Both the position numbers and the translations under genes were made by a program. Of a DNA stretch of 64,000 nucleotides, positions 9,186-17,998 are shown one piece after another; position 1 is the stretch's first letter, and each line of letters opens with the position of its first letter. The notes below the pieces were generated by a model. That model was given only the letters and a program-made list of their open reading frames with translations, searched no databases and was not told the origin of the DNA. This stretch comes from Microbacterium sp. (GTDB lineage: Bacteria > Actinomycetota > Actinomycetes > Actinomycetales > Microbacteriaceae), in assembly GCF_017305435.1 (NCBI RefSeq), contig NZ_JAFKIP010000005.1, forward strand, positions 124,001-188,000, read 5' to 3'.

Positions 9186-10334
9186 ATGTCTCATCACCGA
9201 AGTCGCTCACGGCGCCTGTGCGCCGTTGCCACGATCGCCGCGACACTGATGCTCGGTGCGTGCGGGTCCACGACTCCCACTGCCGACCGTGCGGGTGACG
9301 ACTTCGTCCTCGCGGGCGTGAGCGGTCTGACGCAGGTCGCGCAGCTGACCGGTCCGGGCGCGATCAACGACACGGAGAAGGTCGGCGTCGCCGGGACCGA
9401 TCTCGGATCGATGGTCAACGTCGGCGATCGCACGTACTTCTTCTTCGGCGATACCTTCGGCGAGCGCGGTCCGGACTCGTACGGCGGCCAGGGCGGCGCC
9501 TGGCGTTCGAATGTGTCCGCGTGGACGACCGATGACGACCCGTCTGACGGCATCACCTTCGGAGGCTGGGCGCCGGTGGACGAGTTCGATTGGGCCGCGC
9601 CGCTCATCGAGGGCGACCACGATGCGAACGACGGCGGGGGCGAAGTCACGAAGATCCCGACCTACGGGTTCGCGGTCGGAGACGCGATGTACGTCGGCTA
9701 CATGTCCGTGAACCACTGGGGTGATCCGGGCGTCTGGGAGGCGAATCATGCCGGGATGGTGGTCTCCAGAGACGGGGGAGCCTCCTGGACAGACCTGCCG
9801 GATGTGCGCTGGCCGGGCGATTCGAACTTCGTGCAGCTCGCGACAGCCCATGTGATGGATGCCGGGGCGGAGTACGTGTACCTCTGGGGCATCCCCGCTG
9901 GGCGCTTCGGGGGTGTGGAGCTCATGCGCGTGCCTGCGAGCACGACGGCTGTCGAGGACATCGCCGCCTACACCTACTTCGCGGGCACGGACGAGACCGG
10001 CACGCCTCAATGGAGCGCGGACCCCGACGCAGCGGAGACGATCGTCGATCCGACCGTCGGGGAGCTCTCCGTGATGTGGTCTGAGTACCTGCAGCGGTGG
10101 GTCATGACCTACTCGGACGCCGGGAGCGCCTACATCCGCGAGGGGCTCGCACCCTGGGGGCCGTGGGGTGAACCGATCGAGATGGTTTCCGCGGACGACT
10201 ACCCCGGTCTCTACTCGCCGTACCTCAACCCCCGCTACACGGATGACGGCGGGCGGCGGCTCTATTTCACCCTGTCCCTCTGGGGTCCATACAACGTCTT
10301 CTGGTTCTCCGTCGATCTCGATAAGGCCGATTGA
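9186..10334 (+). CDS. secreted DUF4185 (GH183-like) lipoprotein, candidate endo-D-arabinanase
   Basis: 382 residues from ATG 9186, ten bases after AAGGAGG. A lipoprotein signal peptide with an arginine-rich start ends in the lipobox LGAC (Cys26), so the protein is tethered outside the membrane. The rest is a DUF4185 beta-propeller-like domain (GVAGTDLGSMVNVGDRTYFFFGD..., GMVVSRDGGASWTDLPDVRW, WSEYLQRWVMTYSD, SPYLNPRYTDDGG). DUF4185 contains family GH183, retaining endo-D-arabinofuranases that cut mycobacterial D-arabinan. Neighbouring GH172, GH116 and D-arabinose-type catabolic genes support that role. I cannot name the catalytic residues. It has its own operator. An alternative role would be cleavage of another furanose polymer. 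Confidence 0.8.
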   Translation: MSHHRSRSRRLCAVATIAATLMLGACGSTTPTADRAGDDFVLAGVSGLTQVAQLTGPGAINDTEKVGVAGTDLGSMVNVGDRTYFFFGDTFGERGPDSYGGQGGAWRSNVSAWTTDDDPSDGITFGGWAPVDEFDWAAPLIEGDHDANDGGGEVTKIPTYGFAVGDAMYVGYMSVNHWGDPGVWEANHAGMVVSRDGGASWTDLPDVRWPGDSNFVQLATAHVMDAGAEYVYLWGIPAGRFGGVELMRVPASTTAVEDIAAYTYFAGTDETGTPQWSADPDAAETIVDPTVGELSVMWSEYLQRWVMTYSDAGSAYIREGLAPWGPWGEPIEMVSADDYPGLYSPYLNPRYTDDGGRRLYFTLSLWGPYNVFWFSVDLDKAD

Positions 10335-10346
10335 TCGCGTCGTTGT

Positions 10347-10358
10347 GAAATCGATATA
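10347..10358. promoter_or_regulatory. weak third-copy LacI-type half-matching site
   Basis: GAAATCGATATA matches 10 of 12 positions of the locus palindrome and lies in the gap between the lipoprotein and binding-protein genes, 111 bases upstream of the strong operator. It might be an auxiliary looping site or chance. Confidence 0.3.
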
Positions 10359-10449
10359 CGGCCCGTCATCCCGCGGATTTGCGCGTCATGTCGCTCTTCT
10401 TCCGCCCGCCAGCTTCCTCGAACTCGGAGAGATCACGGGTGGGAGGCCA

Positions 10450-10478
10450 TTGCGGATGAAATCGATTTCGCCTACAGT
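10450..10478 (+). promoter_or_regulatory. ABC importer promoter with operator inside the spacer
   Basis: TTGCGG (10450-10455) and TACAGT (10473-10478) are 17 bases apart, and the perfect palindrome GAAATCGATTTC (10458-10469) lies wholly in the spacer. A LacI repressor there would exclude RNA polymerase. The layout is the same at 19048-19076. Confidence 0.78.
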
Positions 10479-10582
10479 GTCGATCAACGTCAACGGCGAC
10501 AACCGAGCGCCACGAACGTCCGATCGATAATGATCGGCAGAGCATCGGCTCAGCGGAGAGCCACGTTCCTGAGGAGGGACAC

Positions 10583-11953
10583 ATGATGAGGAGCACACGT
10601 CGTGCGGGGCGCTTCGCCGCTACCGCTCTGGGGGTCGTCGCTGTCGGCGCGATGTTCGCGGGCTGCGGCTCGGGCACCCCGGGCGAAGGGGCGACGGACG
10701 GCGGATCAGCGGACGGAGTCACGACGATCCAGTTCTGGCACCGCACGTTCACGCCTGCCGAGAACGCGTGGTACAAGTCCATCGTCGAGAAGTTCAATGC
10801 CGCGCAGTCCGACATCAAGGTCGTCGACACGGAGGTCCCTGCGGATGCGTGGGACCAGAAGATGAAGGCGGCCCAGGCGGCCGGCAAGGCCCCCGACGTC
10901 TACACGCACGCCGGATCGATCCAGGATGCCGTGAACGCGGGCCAGCTACACGAGCTCGACGGCATCGTGTCGGCGGATTCGCTCAACCAGATCCTTCCCG
11001 CGGCGCAATCGATCTCGAAGATGGGGGACAAGTACTACGCGTATCCGCTGCTGCAGGAGGCGCAGGCGGTCCTCTTCTGGAACAAGGACATGCTCTCCGC
11101 GGCGGGCGTCGATACCGAGAACGGCCCGGCGACGTGGAGCGACCTGCTCGCCGACTGTGCGAAGATCCAGCCCACGCTGCAGGACGGCCAGTACTGCATC
11201 TCCCCCGCCGGTGACGCGGTCACGTTCGCCTGGTCGACGGTCGGGCAGCAGTACAACTTCAACGGCCACCTCGCGCTCACGGATGACTGGACCGCGCCGG
11301 ACATCAACACCGACGGTTACAAGCAGCTGATGGCCAACTACAAGGAGCTGTGGGACAAGGGGTACATGCCCAAGCAGGCCCTGGACTCCTACGTCGGCGG
11401 CAAGGACTTCGGCGAGCAGAAGGTCGCGTTCAAGGTCTCCGGCTCGTGGATGATGTCGGAGATCGGTTCGGACTACAAGGATCTGCTCACCAAGACCGGT
11501 GTCGGCGCGTTCCCGAGCGCGGACGACGCTAAGGGCGACACCACCTCGACGCTCGGCAACTTCAAGTGGGTGGTCGACGCGAAGAGCAAGAACGCAGAGG
11601 CCGCGGGCAAGTTCCTCGAGTGGTCGATCGGCGGCGACCCGGCGAACGTCGTGCCGTTCTTCGTCGACACCCAGTTCACCAAGGTCCCGGTGCGTACGTC
11701 GGTGCAGGATGCCGTCGCGGCGGATGCCAAGGCGGCGGATGCGCCGTGGTCGCAGGTCGTCACCAACGAGATCGCCCCGAAGGCCATCCCCGAGCCGACC
11801 TACCCGTGGGACGTGTCGCTCGCCGTGGGCACCGCGATGGAGTCCGTCATGAAGGGCGCGGCCTCGCCCGAGGACGCGATCAAGACCGCCGAGGATGCGA
11901 TCAACAAGGTCATCCAGCAGCAGGAGCTCCCCAGCAAGGCTCCGAAGAACTGA
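10583..11953 (+). CDS. ABC sugar transporter substrate-binding lipoprotein
   Basis: 456 residues with a signal peptide and lipobox FAGC (Cys28). The mature part is a family 1 extracellular solute-binding protein: VTTIQFWHRTFTPAENAWYKSIVEKFN, KAPDVYTHAGSIQDAV, YPLLQEAQAVLFWNKDML. The GAGGAGGG ribosome site fits either of two adjacent ATGs (10583, 10586). It captures the oligosaccharide outside the cell and passes it to the two permeases encoded next. Given the operator and neighbours, D-arabino-oligosaccharides are the inferred ligand; the sequence itself only says sugar-type. Confidence 0.9.
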   Translation: MMRSTRRAGRFAATALGVVAVGAMFAGCGSGTPGEGATDGGSADGVTTIQFWHRTFTPAENAWYKSIVEKFNAAQSDIKVVDTEVPADAWDQKMKAAQAAGKAPDVYTHAGSIQDAVNAGQLHELDGIVSADSLNQILPAAQSISKMGDKYYAYPLLQEAQAVLFWNKDMLSAAGVDTENGPATWSDLLADCAKIQPTLQDGQYCISPAGDAVTFAWSTVGQQYNFNGHLALTDDWTAPDINTDGYKQLMANYKELWDKGYMPKQALDSYVGGKDFGEQKVAFKVSGSWMMSEIGSDYKDLLTKTGVGAFPSADDAKGDTTSTLGNFKWVVDAKSKNAEAAGKFLEWSIGGDPANVVPFFVDTQFTKVPVRTSVQDAVAADAKAADAPWSQVVTNEIAPKAIPEPTYPWDVSLAVGTAMESVMKGAASPEDAIKTAEDAINKVIQQQELPSKAPKN

Positions 11954-12029
11954 TGTCCGTTCGCCGGGGGTCGGGATGCGCTCCCGACCCCCGGCCCCAT
12001 GCCCGGTATCGATCCACCGCGAGGTAACG

Positions 12030-12992
12030 ATGACGACGACTCAGACCGTCGGTGAGCGCGGACTCACCGAGCTCCTGACGCTTCCCGATGACAAGCTTCG
12101 CCGCAGAGCGATGAACCGCGCGCGCTATCGCGATACGAAGATGGCGTATCTGATGCTGGCGCCCGCCGTCGCCCTGCTCGGAGTCTTCGTGATCTGGCCG
12201 GCGGTCTACGCCGGGTTCCTGTCTTTCCAGGACTGGAGCTTCTACAAGGATCCGCAGTTCGTCGGGTTCCGGAACTTCGTCAACGTCCTGACTGATCCGC
12301 TCTTCTGGGCGGCGATCGTTCGCGGGTTCCAGTTCGTGCTGATGACCGTGCCGATCATGCTCGTCCTCGCCTTCTTCTTCGCGAGTCTCGTAGTGAGCGT
12401 CTCCCGCCACTTCGCCGGGGTACTGAAGGTGAGCATCTACATCCCGACGATCATCTCGGGCGTCATCACGTCGATCATCTTCGTGCTGATCTACGACTAC
12501 TCGGGCGGCCTCCTGAACGCGGTCCTCGGAATGTTCGGGATCGATCCCATCGCCTGGCTCGGCGACCCCGCGTGGGCCCTGGTGGCGATCGCGGTGCCGG
12601 CCGTCTGGCTCGGAATGGGTCTCACCTCGCTGATCATGGTCGCCGCGATGGTGGACATCCCGACGGAGTTCTACGAGGCGGCGGCGATGGAGGGTGCCAA
12701 CTGGTGGCAGAAGACCTTCTACATCACCCTGCCGCAGATGAAGAACATCCTGCTGTACCTCCTGATCACGGGTTTCGTCGCCGCGATCCAGCAGTTCGAG
12801 CTGCCGCTCGTCATGACGCAGGGCGGTCCGTTGGACTCGACGACGTTGCCGAACCTCTTCATCTTCAACCACTTCCGCAACGACATCAGCGTGGGCTACT
12901 CCATTGCGGCAGCGTTGCTGCTCTTCGTCGTCCTGGGCACCGTGTCGGCCCTCGTCTTCCGTTTCGTCAACTCCGAGAGGCTGGTCGACTGA
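12030..12992 (+). CDS. ABC sugar transporter permease (MalF type)
   Basis: 320 residues with six predicted membrane helices after a ~45-residue cytoplasmic N-terminus. The EAA loop that contacts the ATPase reads EFYEAAAMEGANWWQKTFYITLPQM. ATG 12030 follows GAGG by five bases; the frame is open further upstream but lacks a better start. The stop overlaps the start of the second permease (TGATG). No ATPase gene is in the operon, as is usual for actinobacterial carbohydrate importers that share MsiK. Confidence 0.9.
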   Translation: MTTTQTVGERGLTELLTLPDDKLRRRAMNRARYRDTKMAYLMLAPAVALLGVFVIWPAVYAGFLSFQDWSFYKDPQFVGFRNFVNVLTDPLFWAAIVRGFQFVLMTVPIMLVLAFFFASLVVSVSRHFAGVLKVSIYIPTIISGVITSIIFVLIYDYSGGLLNAVLGMFGIDPIAWLGDPAWALVAIAVPAVWLGMGLTSLIMVAAMVDIPTEFYEAAAMEGANWWQKTFYITLPQMKNILLYLLITGFVAAIQQFELPLVMTQGGPLDSTTLPNLFIFNHFRNDISVGYSIAAALLLFVVLGTVSALVFRFVNSERLVD

Positions 12993-13879
12993 TGGCCGTC
13001 GTGACCTCCACCGCGGGCGCGAAGCCCATGAAGATCGAGCACCGCAAGGTGCAGCGGGACGGGCGTTGGTGGGCGTTCGCGATCGGCAAGGCGATCGCCG
13101 GAATCGTCTTCCTCCTCGCCGCACTGTTCCCCCTCGCATGGATGGTCGTCGCGGGATTCAAGACCAAGACCGAGGTGCTCAAGACGCCGTTCCAGTTCTT
13201 CCCCGAGGTGTGGAAGTGGGAGAACTACGCGCAGATCCTCAGCGACCCGGACTTCCTGCGGACCATGGCATGGACCTTCGGCGGCGCGGTCCTCTTCACG
13301 GTTCTCGCCTTGACGGTGAACTCGTGCGCCGCCTACGCGTTCGCCCGGCTCGACTTCCGCTTCAAGCGCACACTCTGGGTCATCGTCATCACGACGATGT
13401 TCATCCCCGGCATGACGATCCTTCTGACGAGCTTCATCGTCGTGACCAAACTCTCGATGCTCGACACTCTCGCGGTGCTCGTCATTCCCGGGGCGGCGAG
13501 CGCGGGCATGATCTTCTTCATCCGCCAGTTCTATCTGTCGATCCCGGCGAGCCTCGAGGAAGCCGCCATGCTCGATGGCTGCGGCCGGTTCCAGATCTTC
13601 GTGCGGCTGTTCCTGCCCCTGTCCAAGCCACCGTTCGTGGTCATGGGCATCACGGCATTCCTCGCGTACTGGAACTCCTACGTGTGGCCGATCCTCACGA
13701 TCACCACGCCCGAGCGCTTCGTCGTCCAGCAGTACCTCGCGACCTTCCGCTCCGAACGCAGCACCGAGCTGGGTCTGCTCATGGCGGGCTCGGTATTGGC
13801 GGCGGCACCGGTGATCATCCTGTTCCTGATCTTCCAGCGCCAGATCATCGGGAACATCAAGATGGCGGGGCTCAAGTAG
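12992..13879 (+). CDS. ABC sugar transporter permease (MalG type)
   Basis: 295 residues, six membrane segments, with the EAA loop ASLEEAAMLDGCGRFQIFVRLFLPLSKP and a C-terminal FQRQIIGNIKMAGLK typical of MalG-like subunits. The start overlaps the stop of the first permease, so the two halves of the membrane channel are made together. The gene ends 34 bases before the convergent oxidoreductase gene. Confidence 0.91.
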   Translation: MAVVTSTAGAKPMKIEHRKVQRDGRWWAFAIGKAIAGIVFLLAALFPLAWMVVAGFKTKTEVLKTPFQFFPEVWKWENYAQILSDPDFLRTMAWTFGGAVLFTVLALTVNSCAAYAFARLDFRFKRTLWVIVITTMFIPGMTILLTSFIVVTKLSMLDTLAVLVIPGAASAGMIFFIRQFYLSIPASLEEAAMLDGCGRFQIFVRLFLPLSKPPFVVMGITAFLAYWNSYVWPILTITTPERFVVQQYLATFRSERSTELGLLMAGSVLAAAPVIILFLIFQRQIIGNIKMAGLK

Positions 13880-13913
13880 GTCGTGCGCTTCACGGTCGCG
13901 GAGCCCCTCTGCG

Positions 13914-15038
13914 TCAGTACCGCGGCACCTCGAGCTTGAGCCCGCCGCGCAGAGACGACTCGTGCGCGACGATGCCCGGGGCGGTGATGGACGCTGCGCG
14001 CCGCGCACCGACGGACGGCTCGCGCCCCTCGACCACCGACGACACGAACTCGTGCACGAGATGCGGGTGCGAGCCGCCGTGCCACGCGTGCACCTCTCGC
14101 GCAGGCCGGCCACCGGGCGGCTGATACATGCTGGGGCGCGTATATGGGCGGATAGTGGGTGGCAAAGCGTCGACGCGGTCGGGCGGCTCGATCTCTCGAC
14201 GCTCGATCGGGCGGCCCCGGTGCCGACCGTCCTGCGGACCGGCGGTGAACAGGACGGTGGCGTCGCCCTCGATCGAGGGCCACTCCAGGGCGCCGAGGTC
14301 TCCGTACACGTTGAAGCCCTCGGTGTAGGCCCGGGCGTTCTCGAAGAACGACAGCGTCACCTGCGCCGCCAACGGCGACGGGGTCGTCAGCTGGAAGAGC
14401 GCCGACTCGAGGGGGAAGGGATTGCTCCCGTCGCCGCGGTGCTGCGGCAGCAGCTCGCCCGAGCCCACGCACACGACCGAGTCCGCGACCGCGTCGGCCA
14501 GGCCGAGCAGCGGCGCCACGATGTGGGTCGCGTACTGCATCGGCGCATAGCCCATCCAATACGGGGGGAATCCGTCGAGGTCCTGCATGTGCGCGCCGCT
14601 GAGGTAGGTGAGCCGACCGAGGGCGCCGGTGTCGCGCAGATGCAGAGCGTGCAGGTATTCACGCTGGTAGAGCGCCGTCTCCATCATCATGTATCGCCCG
14701 GATGCCGCAGCGGCACCCTCCACGACCCGATCGACGTCGTCGAGGCTCGTTGCCATCGGGACGGCGCTCGCGCACGCGCGGCCGCTCGCCAGCACGGAGA
14801 GAGTCTGCTCCACGTGGAAACGCACCGGCGACAGCAGGTGGACGGCATCCCATCGTCCGGTCGCGAGCGCCTCGTCGAGTCCGGCGTAGTCGGCGTCGAG
14901 GCCGTAGGCGTCGGCGACGGTGCGGCGCACACCCCCGTCGGGTTCGACGAGCCCGACCCGGTCCACGTCGGGGTGCAGCTGGTAGAGGTGCAGGAAGTCG
15001 CGGCCGAAGCCCGCTCCGACCACGAGCACGTCGATCAT
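13914..15038 (-). CDS. Gfo/Idh/MocA-family oxidoreductase
   Basis: 374 residues. The N-terminal Rossmann fold starts VLVVGAGFGRDFLHLYQLHPDVDRVGLVEPD. The EKP-like motif of the family is not conserved: the site reads ASAVPMATSL. A C-terminal alpha/beta substrate domain follows. Such enzymes oxidise or reduce sugars with tightly bound NAD(P), and a few are glycosidases. ATG 15038 overlaps the stop of the DUF4185-like gene (ATGA); longer in-frame starts are less likely. As third gene of the GH172 operon it should act on a sugar released from the imported oligosaccharide. The exact reaction is unknown. Confidence 0.82.
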   Translation of the reverse strand: MIDVLVVGAGFGRDFLHLYQLHPDVDRVGLVEPDGGVRRTVADAYGLDADYAGLDEALATGRWDAVHLLSPVRFHVEQTLSVLASGRACASAVPMATSLDDVDRVVEGAAAASGRYMMMETALYQREYLHALHLRDTGALGRLTYLSGAHMQDLDGFPPYWMGYAPMQYATHIVAPLLGLADAVADSVVCVGSGELLPQHRGDGSNPFPLESALFQLTTPSPLAAQVTLSFFENARAYTEGFNVYGDLGALEWPSIEGDATVLFTAGPQDGRHRGRPIERREIEPPDRVDALPPTIRPYTRPSMYQPPGGRPAREVHAWHGGSHPHLVHEFVSSVVEGREPSVGARRAASITAPGIVAHESSLRGGLKLEVPRY

Positions 15039-16678
15039 TCGTCCTTCGTCCCGGGCGCGCCGGCCCGTCGGGCCGTGTCGTCCCACACCTCGAGCTCCGC
15101 GATCGAGGTGAAGCGCATCGGGCCGCCGGCGGTGCCGATGATGCGGATGCCGTCGGCGATGACGGGCGCGAAGCGGAAGACGTACTCCTCCTCCTCCAGC
15201 GCCGCGTAGTCGTTGCGATAGGGAGGGGCCGGCTCCGCGGAGACTTCCACCCACGTGCCGTCGATGCGCGCCTCGAGCCGAGGGCCGTCGGCGAACCAGC
15301 CGCCGAGCGAATCCTGAGGGCCCGGGACGTACACCACCCGCGACATCCGTCGGGGTGATGCCCACTCGTAGCCCCAGACATCCTCCCCGCTGCCCGGCCC
15401 GAACGCCGAGTCCTCGGCGATGTCACGACGGCCGTCGTTGAGGACGATCTCCTGCCCTTCGCGCACGCGCGAGACCACCGGTGACGCGCCGTCGAGCGCG
15501 AGGTTCGCGCGTGACCCGGGGGTCACGGCATCAGTTCCAGGATCGAACACGACCCGCCGCAGCCCGAAGCAGTACGCACGACCTCCGCGAGTGGATGCCG
15601 GGACGAACCAGTTGCTCTGCAGCCACATCGACGTGCCATCGGGAGAGATGAACTTCGAGGGGATCGTCGGCGCGTATCCGCCGTGCTTGGCGAGGGGAGA
15701 GCGCGGGCCATGCCACGGGAAATGCCCGAAGTCATGGCTGTGCAGGTGCCGCCACGGCCCCCACGGCGCCGGTGCTTCGAAGAACTCGAAGGTGTACTCG
15801 CTCCACGTCGAATAGAGATAGCGCCCCAGCCCGGGGTTCCACACGACCGATCCTTGCGCGATGCACGTGAAGTCGTGCGCGCCCATCCCGAACGCGGGGG
15901 TGGGGTAGAAGCGACGCTCGTCGACGAGCACCGGGATCTTGGCTGAGATGTCGGACGACCACACGGGCGCGCCGTCAGGTGTCCACCCAGCGAGGAACTC
16001 CCATTGGGATCGGTCGAGCACGGCGCGCGCGGGGGCTCGACCGAGGTACAGGCACGTGGGGTCCGCGACGATGCGCGAGAACGAGGTGCGCCAGTTGCCG
16101 TCGATCCCGTACGCGTACACCCAGTCGCCGCGTCCACCCGAGCGGCCGAGGTCGAGGAACATGATCGTCGTGAAGACGTGGTCGGGAAACATCGGCTGTG
16201 CGCCCCACGCCCACGTGCGGCCGCCGTCGTCGGAGCGCACGATCGTCGCGGTCGGCGCTTCGTTGAACGTGTCCGGGCCCTCCCCGCAACGCAGATCCTG
16301 CACCGCGAGGTACAGCTCATCGCGGCCGTCGCCGTTGCCGTCGACGGCGATCATGCCGGTGGGTTTGCGGTTGCAGCGCGGGGGATCCCAGATCGGCGCG
16401 ACGGCGTCGCCGTCGCTGAGCCGCTCGCCCGTGAGACCCGTCTCGGGCATCCCGTCGATCCGGTGCACGAGGATGTCGCTCCATCCGTGGCGCGCGAAGC
16501 CGGTGCCGTCTCCGGCCGCCGTGTAGAGCGCATCGTCATCGGCCCACGTGGAGGGCCAGAGGTCTCCGTCGCTCGCGGTGAGCACGGTGTTCGCCTGATC
16601 GACGTGGGCGATGCGGAGCCGGAGCGGTCCGGTGTCGAGGCTCACCGGGGCGCCGTCGACGGCGAGTGTCGGTCTCAC
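15035..16678 (-). CDS. cytoplasmic DUF4185-like protein with C-terminal extension
   Basis: 547 residues from GTG 16678, with no signal peptide or lipobox. The first ~400 residues resemble DUF4185/GH183: SDGDLWPSTWADDDALYTAAGDG, IVRSDDGGRTWAWG, FPDHVFTTIMFLDLG, WSEYTFEFFEAPAPWGPW. The last ~140 residues form a separate beta-rich domain with a discoidin-like feel (WGYEWASPRRMSRVVYVPG..., IRIIGTAGGPMRFTSIAELEVWDD). It sits between GH172 and the oxidoreductase in one operon. If it is a GH183 enzyme it would work on imported oligosaccharides inside the cell. It could also be a non-catalytic relative. Confidence 0.72.
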   Translation of the reverse strand: MRPTLAVDGAPVSLDTGPLRLRIAHVDQANTVLTASDGDLWPSTWADDDALYTAAGDGTGFARHGWSDILVHRIDGMPETGLTGERLSDGDAVAPIWDPPRCNRKPTGMIAVDGNGDGRDELYLAVQDLRCGEGPDTFNEAPTATIVRSDDGGRTWAWGAQPMFPDHVFTTIMFLDLGRSGGRGDWVYAYGIDGNWRTSFSRIVADPTCLYLGRAPARAVLDRSQWEFLAGWTPDGAPVWSSDISAKIPVLVDERRFYPTPAFGMGAHDFTCIAQGSVVWNPGLGRYLYSTWSEYTFEFFEAPAPWGPWRHLHSHDFGHFPWHGPRSPLAKHGGYAPTIPSKFISPDGTSMWLQSNWFVPASTRGGRAYCFGLRRVVFDPGTDAVTPGSRANLALDGASPVVSRVREGQEIVLNDGRRDIAEDSAFGPGSGEDVWGYEWASPRRMSRVVYVPGPQDSLGGWFADGPRLEARIDGTWVEVSAEPAPPYRNDYAALEEEEYVFRFAPVIADGIRIIGTAGGPMRFTSIAELEVWDDTARRAGAPGTKDE

Positions 16679-16687
16679 CGGCCGAGC

Positions 16688-17830
16688 TCAGTCCTGAGGG
16701 GCCCGCGGCGGCGTTGCGCCGATGTCGGGAACCGGAGCGGTCCCTAGGTGGACCTCCATGTCGTCGGCGCTGGGTGCCTTCGGGAGGCGGGCGGTCGGCC
16801 GGTCGAGGTAGAACATGGCGGTCGAGGCGATGTCGTCGCGCAGCGGCAGGTAGCGCCACCCCGATCGCCAGCCGAGGGCCTGGATGTCGACCTTCGGCAG
16901 CCCCGTGGTGAAGAAGATGGGGTCGAGCAGGTGCCACCGGTACATGCCGAAACGCTGCTGCGAGACGTAGAGGCCATCCGGGCGGATGACCTGCGGCATC
17001 CCGAGGTACGGCGTCGAGAAGTCGGTGTACCCCTGTCCGGGGATGTCGAAGTTCCAGGCCCCGCCGAAGTAGTCCTCGGTTCCGGTGCCGCAGATCGTCG
17101 GGTAGTCGGTGTCGTCATCGAGGTAGAACTTGATCTCGCCTTCACCCCACCATCCGTTGGCGTTCACCCCCCAGGCGATATACGTGCCGACGTACTGCCC
17201 GGCGCCTTCGATGCCTTCGAGGATCGTGTGCGGGACGAGTTCGTCGAGCGGGTTCGACCGGCGCCACTGCGCATGGAAGTAGCCGTCGTTCGAGTAATCG
17301 CCGCCGATCTCGTACGTCACCTGGAAGTAGATGCGCACATCGACCACGGACGTGTTCTCGATCGTGAGGCGCGCACCCTCGCGGAACGGCATCGGCCAGT
17401 AGGAATTGAAGCCGCCGTGCGGATTGGCCGCGATCACCTGGGAGTTGACCTGCGCGAAGACACCCCAGCCGTTGCAGAAGAAGTCGCCGTAGGGCACCTC
17501 GACGGCGGGCTCCTCGGCGCCGTCCCAGTAGGCGCGCAGCACGAGAGTGCGCCAGTTGTCGGTGTGCGTGGTGATCCAGATGTGCGTGATCTTGCCGGCG
17601 CCCGAGATGTTCGCGAGGTCGAAGGTCTCACCCGCCTTGATGTCGACACTCGGGGAGATCTTCCAGCCCGGGCCGAGATCACGTGCGCACGATGCGCCGG
17701 TGCCTTCGGTTGCGCGGCCGCCTCCGCCCACCGCGCCGTCGAAGTTCTCCGGCGAGATGGAGCGGGTCTGGATTCCGCGGCGCAGTGCGGCGATCGACGA
17801 GAGGTCAGGGGAGGGCAGGGGAGCAGACAT
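16688..17830 (-). CDS. DUF2961/GH172 glycosidase, candidate exo-alpha-D-arabinofuranosidase
   Basis: 380 residues without a signal peptide. The family DUF2961 (GH172) is recognisable from KITHIWITTHTDNWRTLVLRAYWDGAEEPAVEVPYGDFF, WGEGEIKFYLDDD, TICGTGTEDYFGGAWNF and YRWHLLDPI. Characterised GH172 enzymes are retaining furanosidases acting on alpha-D-fructofuranose or alpha-D-arabinofuranose ends. To my knowledge the latter activity has been shown in a Microbacterium together with GH183 and GH116 enzymes. GAGGAAG precedes the ATG by eight bases. It is the first gene of the minus operon, with the LacI-type palindrome 82 bases upstream. It acts in the cytoplasm on imported oligosaccharides. Confidence 0.85.
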   Translation of the reverse strand: MSAPLPSPDLSSIAALRRGIQTRSISPENFDGAVGGGGRATEGTGASCARDLGPGWKISPSVDIKAGETFDLANISGAGKITHIWITTHTDNWRTLVLRAYWDGAEEPAVEVPYGDFFCNGWGVFAQVNSQVIAANPHGGFNSYWPMPFREGARLTIENTSVVDVRIYFQVTYEIGGDYSNDGYFHAQWRRSNPLDELVPHTILEGIEGAGQYVGTYIAWGVNANGWWGEGEIKFYLDDDTDYPTICGTGTEDYFGGAWNFDIPGQGYTDFSTPYLGMPQVIRPDGLYVSQQRFGMYRWHLLDPIFFTTGLPKVDIQALGWRSGWRYLPLRDDIASTAMFYLDRPTARLPKAPSADDMEVHLGTAPVPDIGATPPRAPQD

Positions 17831-17911
17831 CGGGGCACTTCCTCGTGGCGGTCGGATGGTCCACGGCGTCGGTCGCGCGGCGCCGGCGGACTCATCTGCA
17901 GTCATGTCATC

Positions 17912-17929
17912 GGTGGAATCGATTTCACC
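17912..17929. promoter_or_regulatory. LacI-type operator between the divergent GH172 operon and lacI gene
   Basis: GGTGGAATCGATTTCACC is an 18-base palindrome with one mismatched pair, containing the core GGAATCGATTTC (17915-17926). It can serve both the GH172 operon and autoregulation of the repressor gene. The flanking -35/-10 elements are weak in both directions. Confidence 0.75.
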
Positions 17930-17998
17930 ATGGACTGCTTCACTGTATGGTGGCATCACGACGGATGTCAACGCGCGCCGGCGCAACGAGGAGCACCC

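Noticed and set aside
16748-17998. Extended frame upstream of the LacI protein
   Set aside because: It is antisense to GH172 and crosses the operator; ATG 17999 has a good ribosome site and starts the standard helix-turn-helix.
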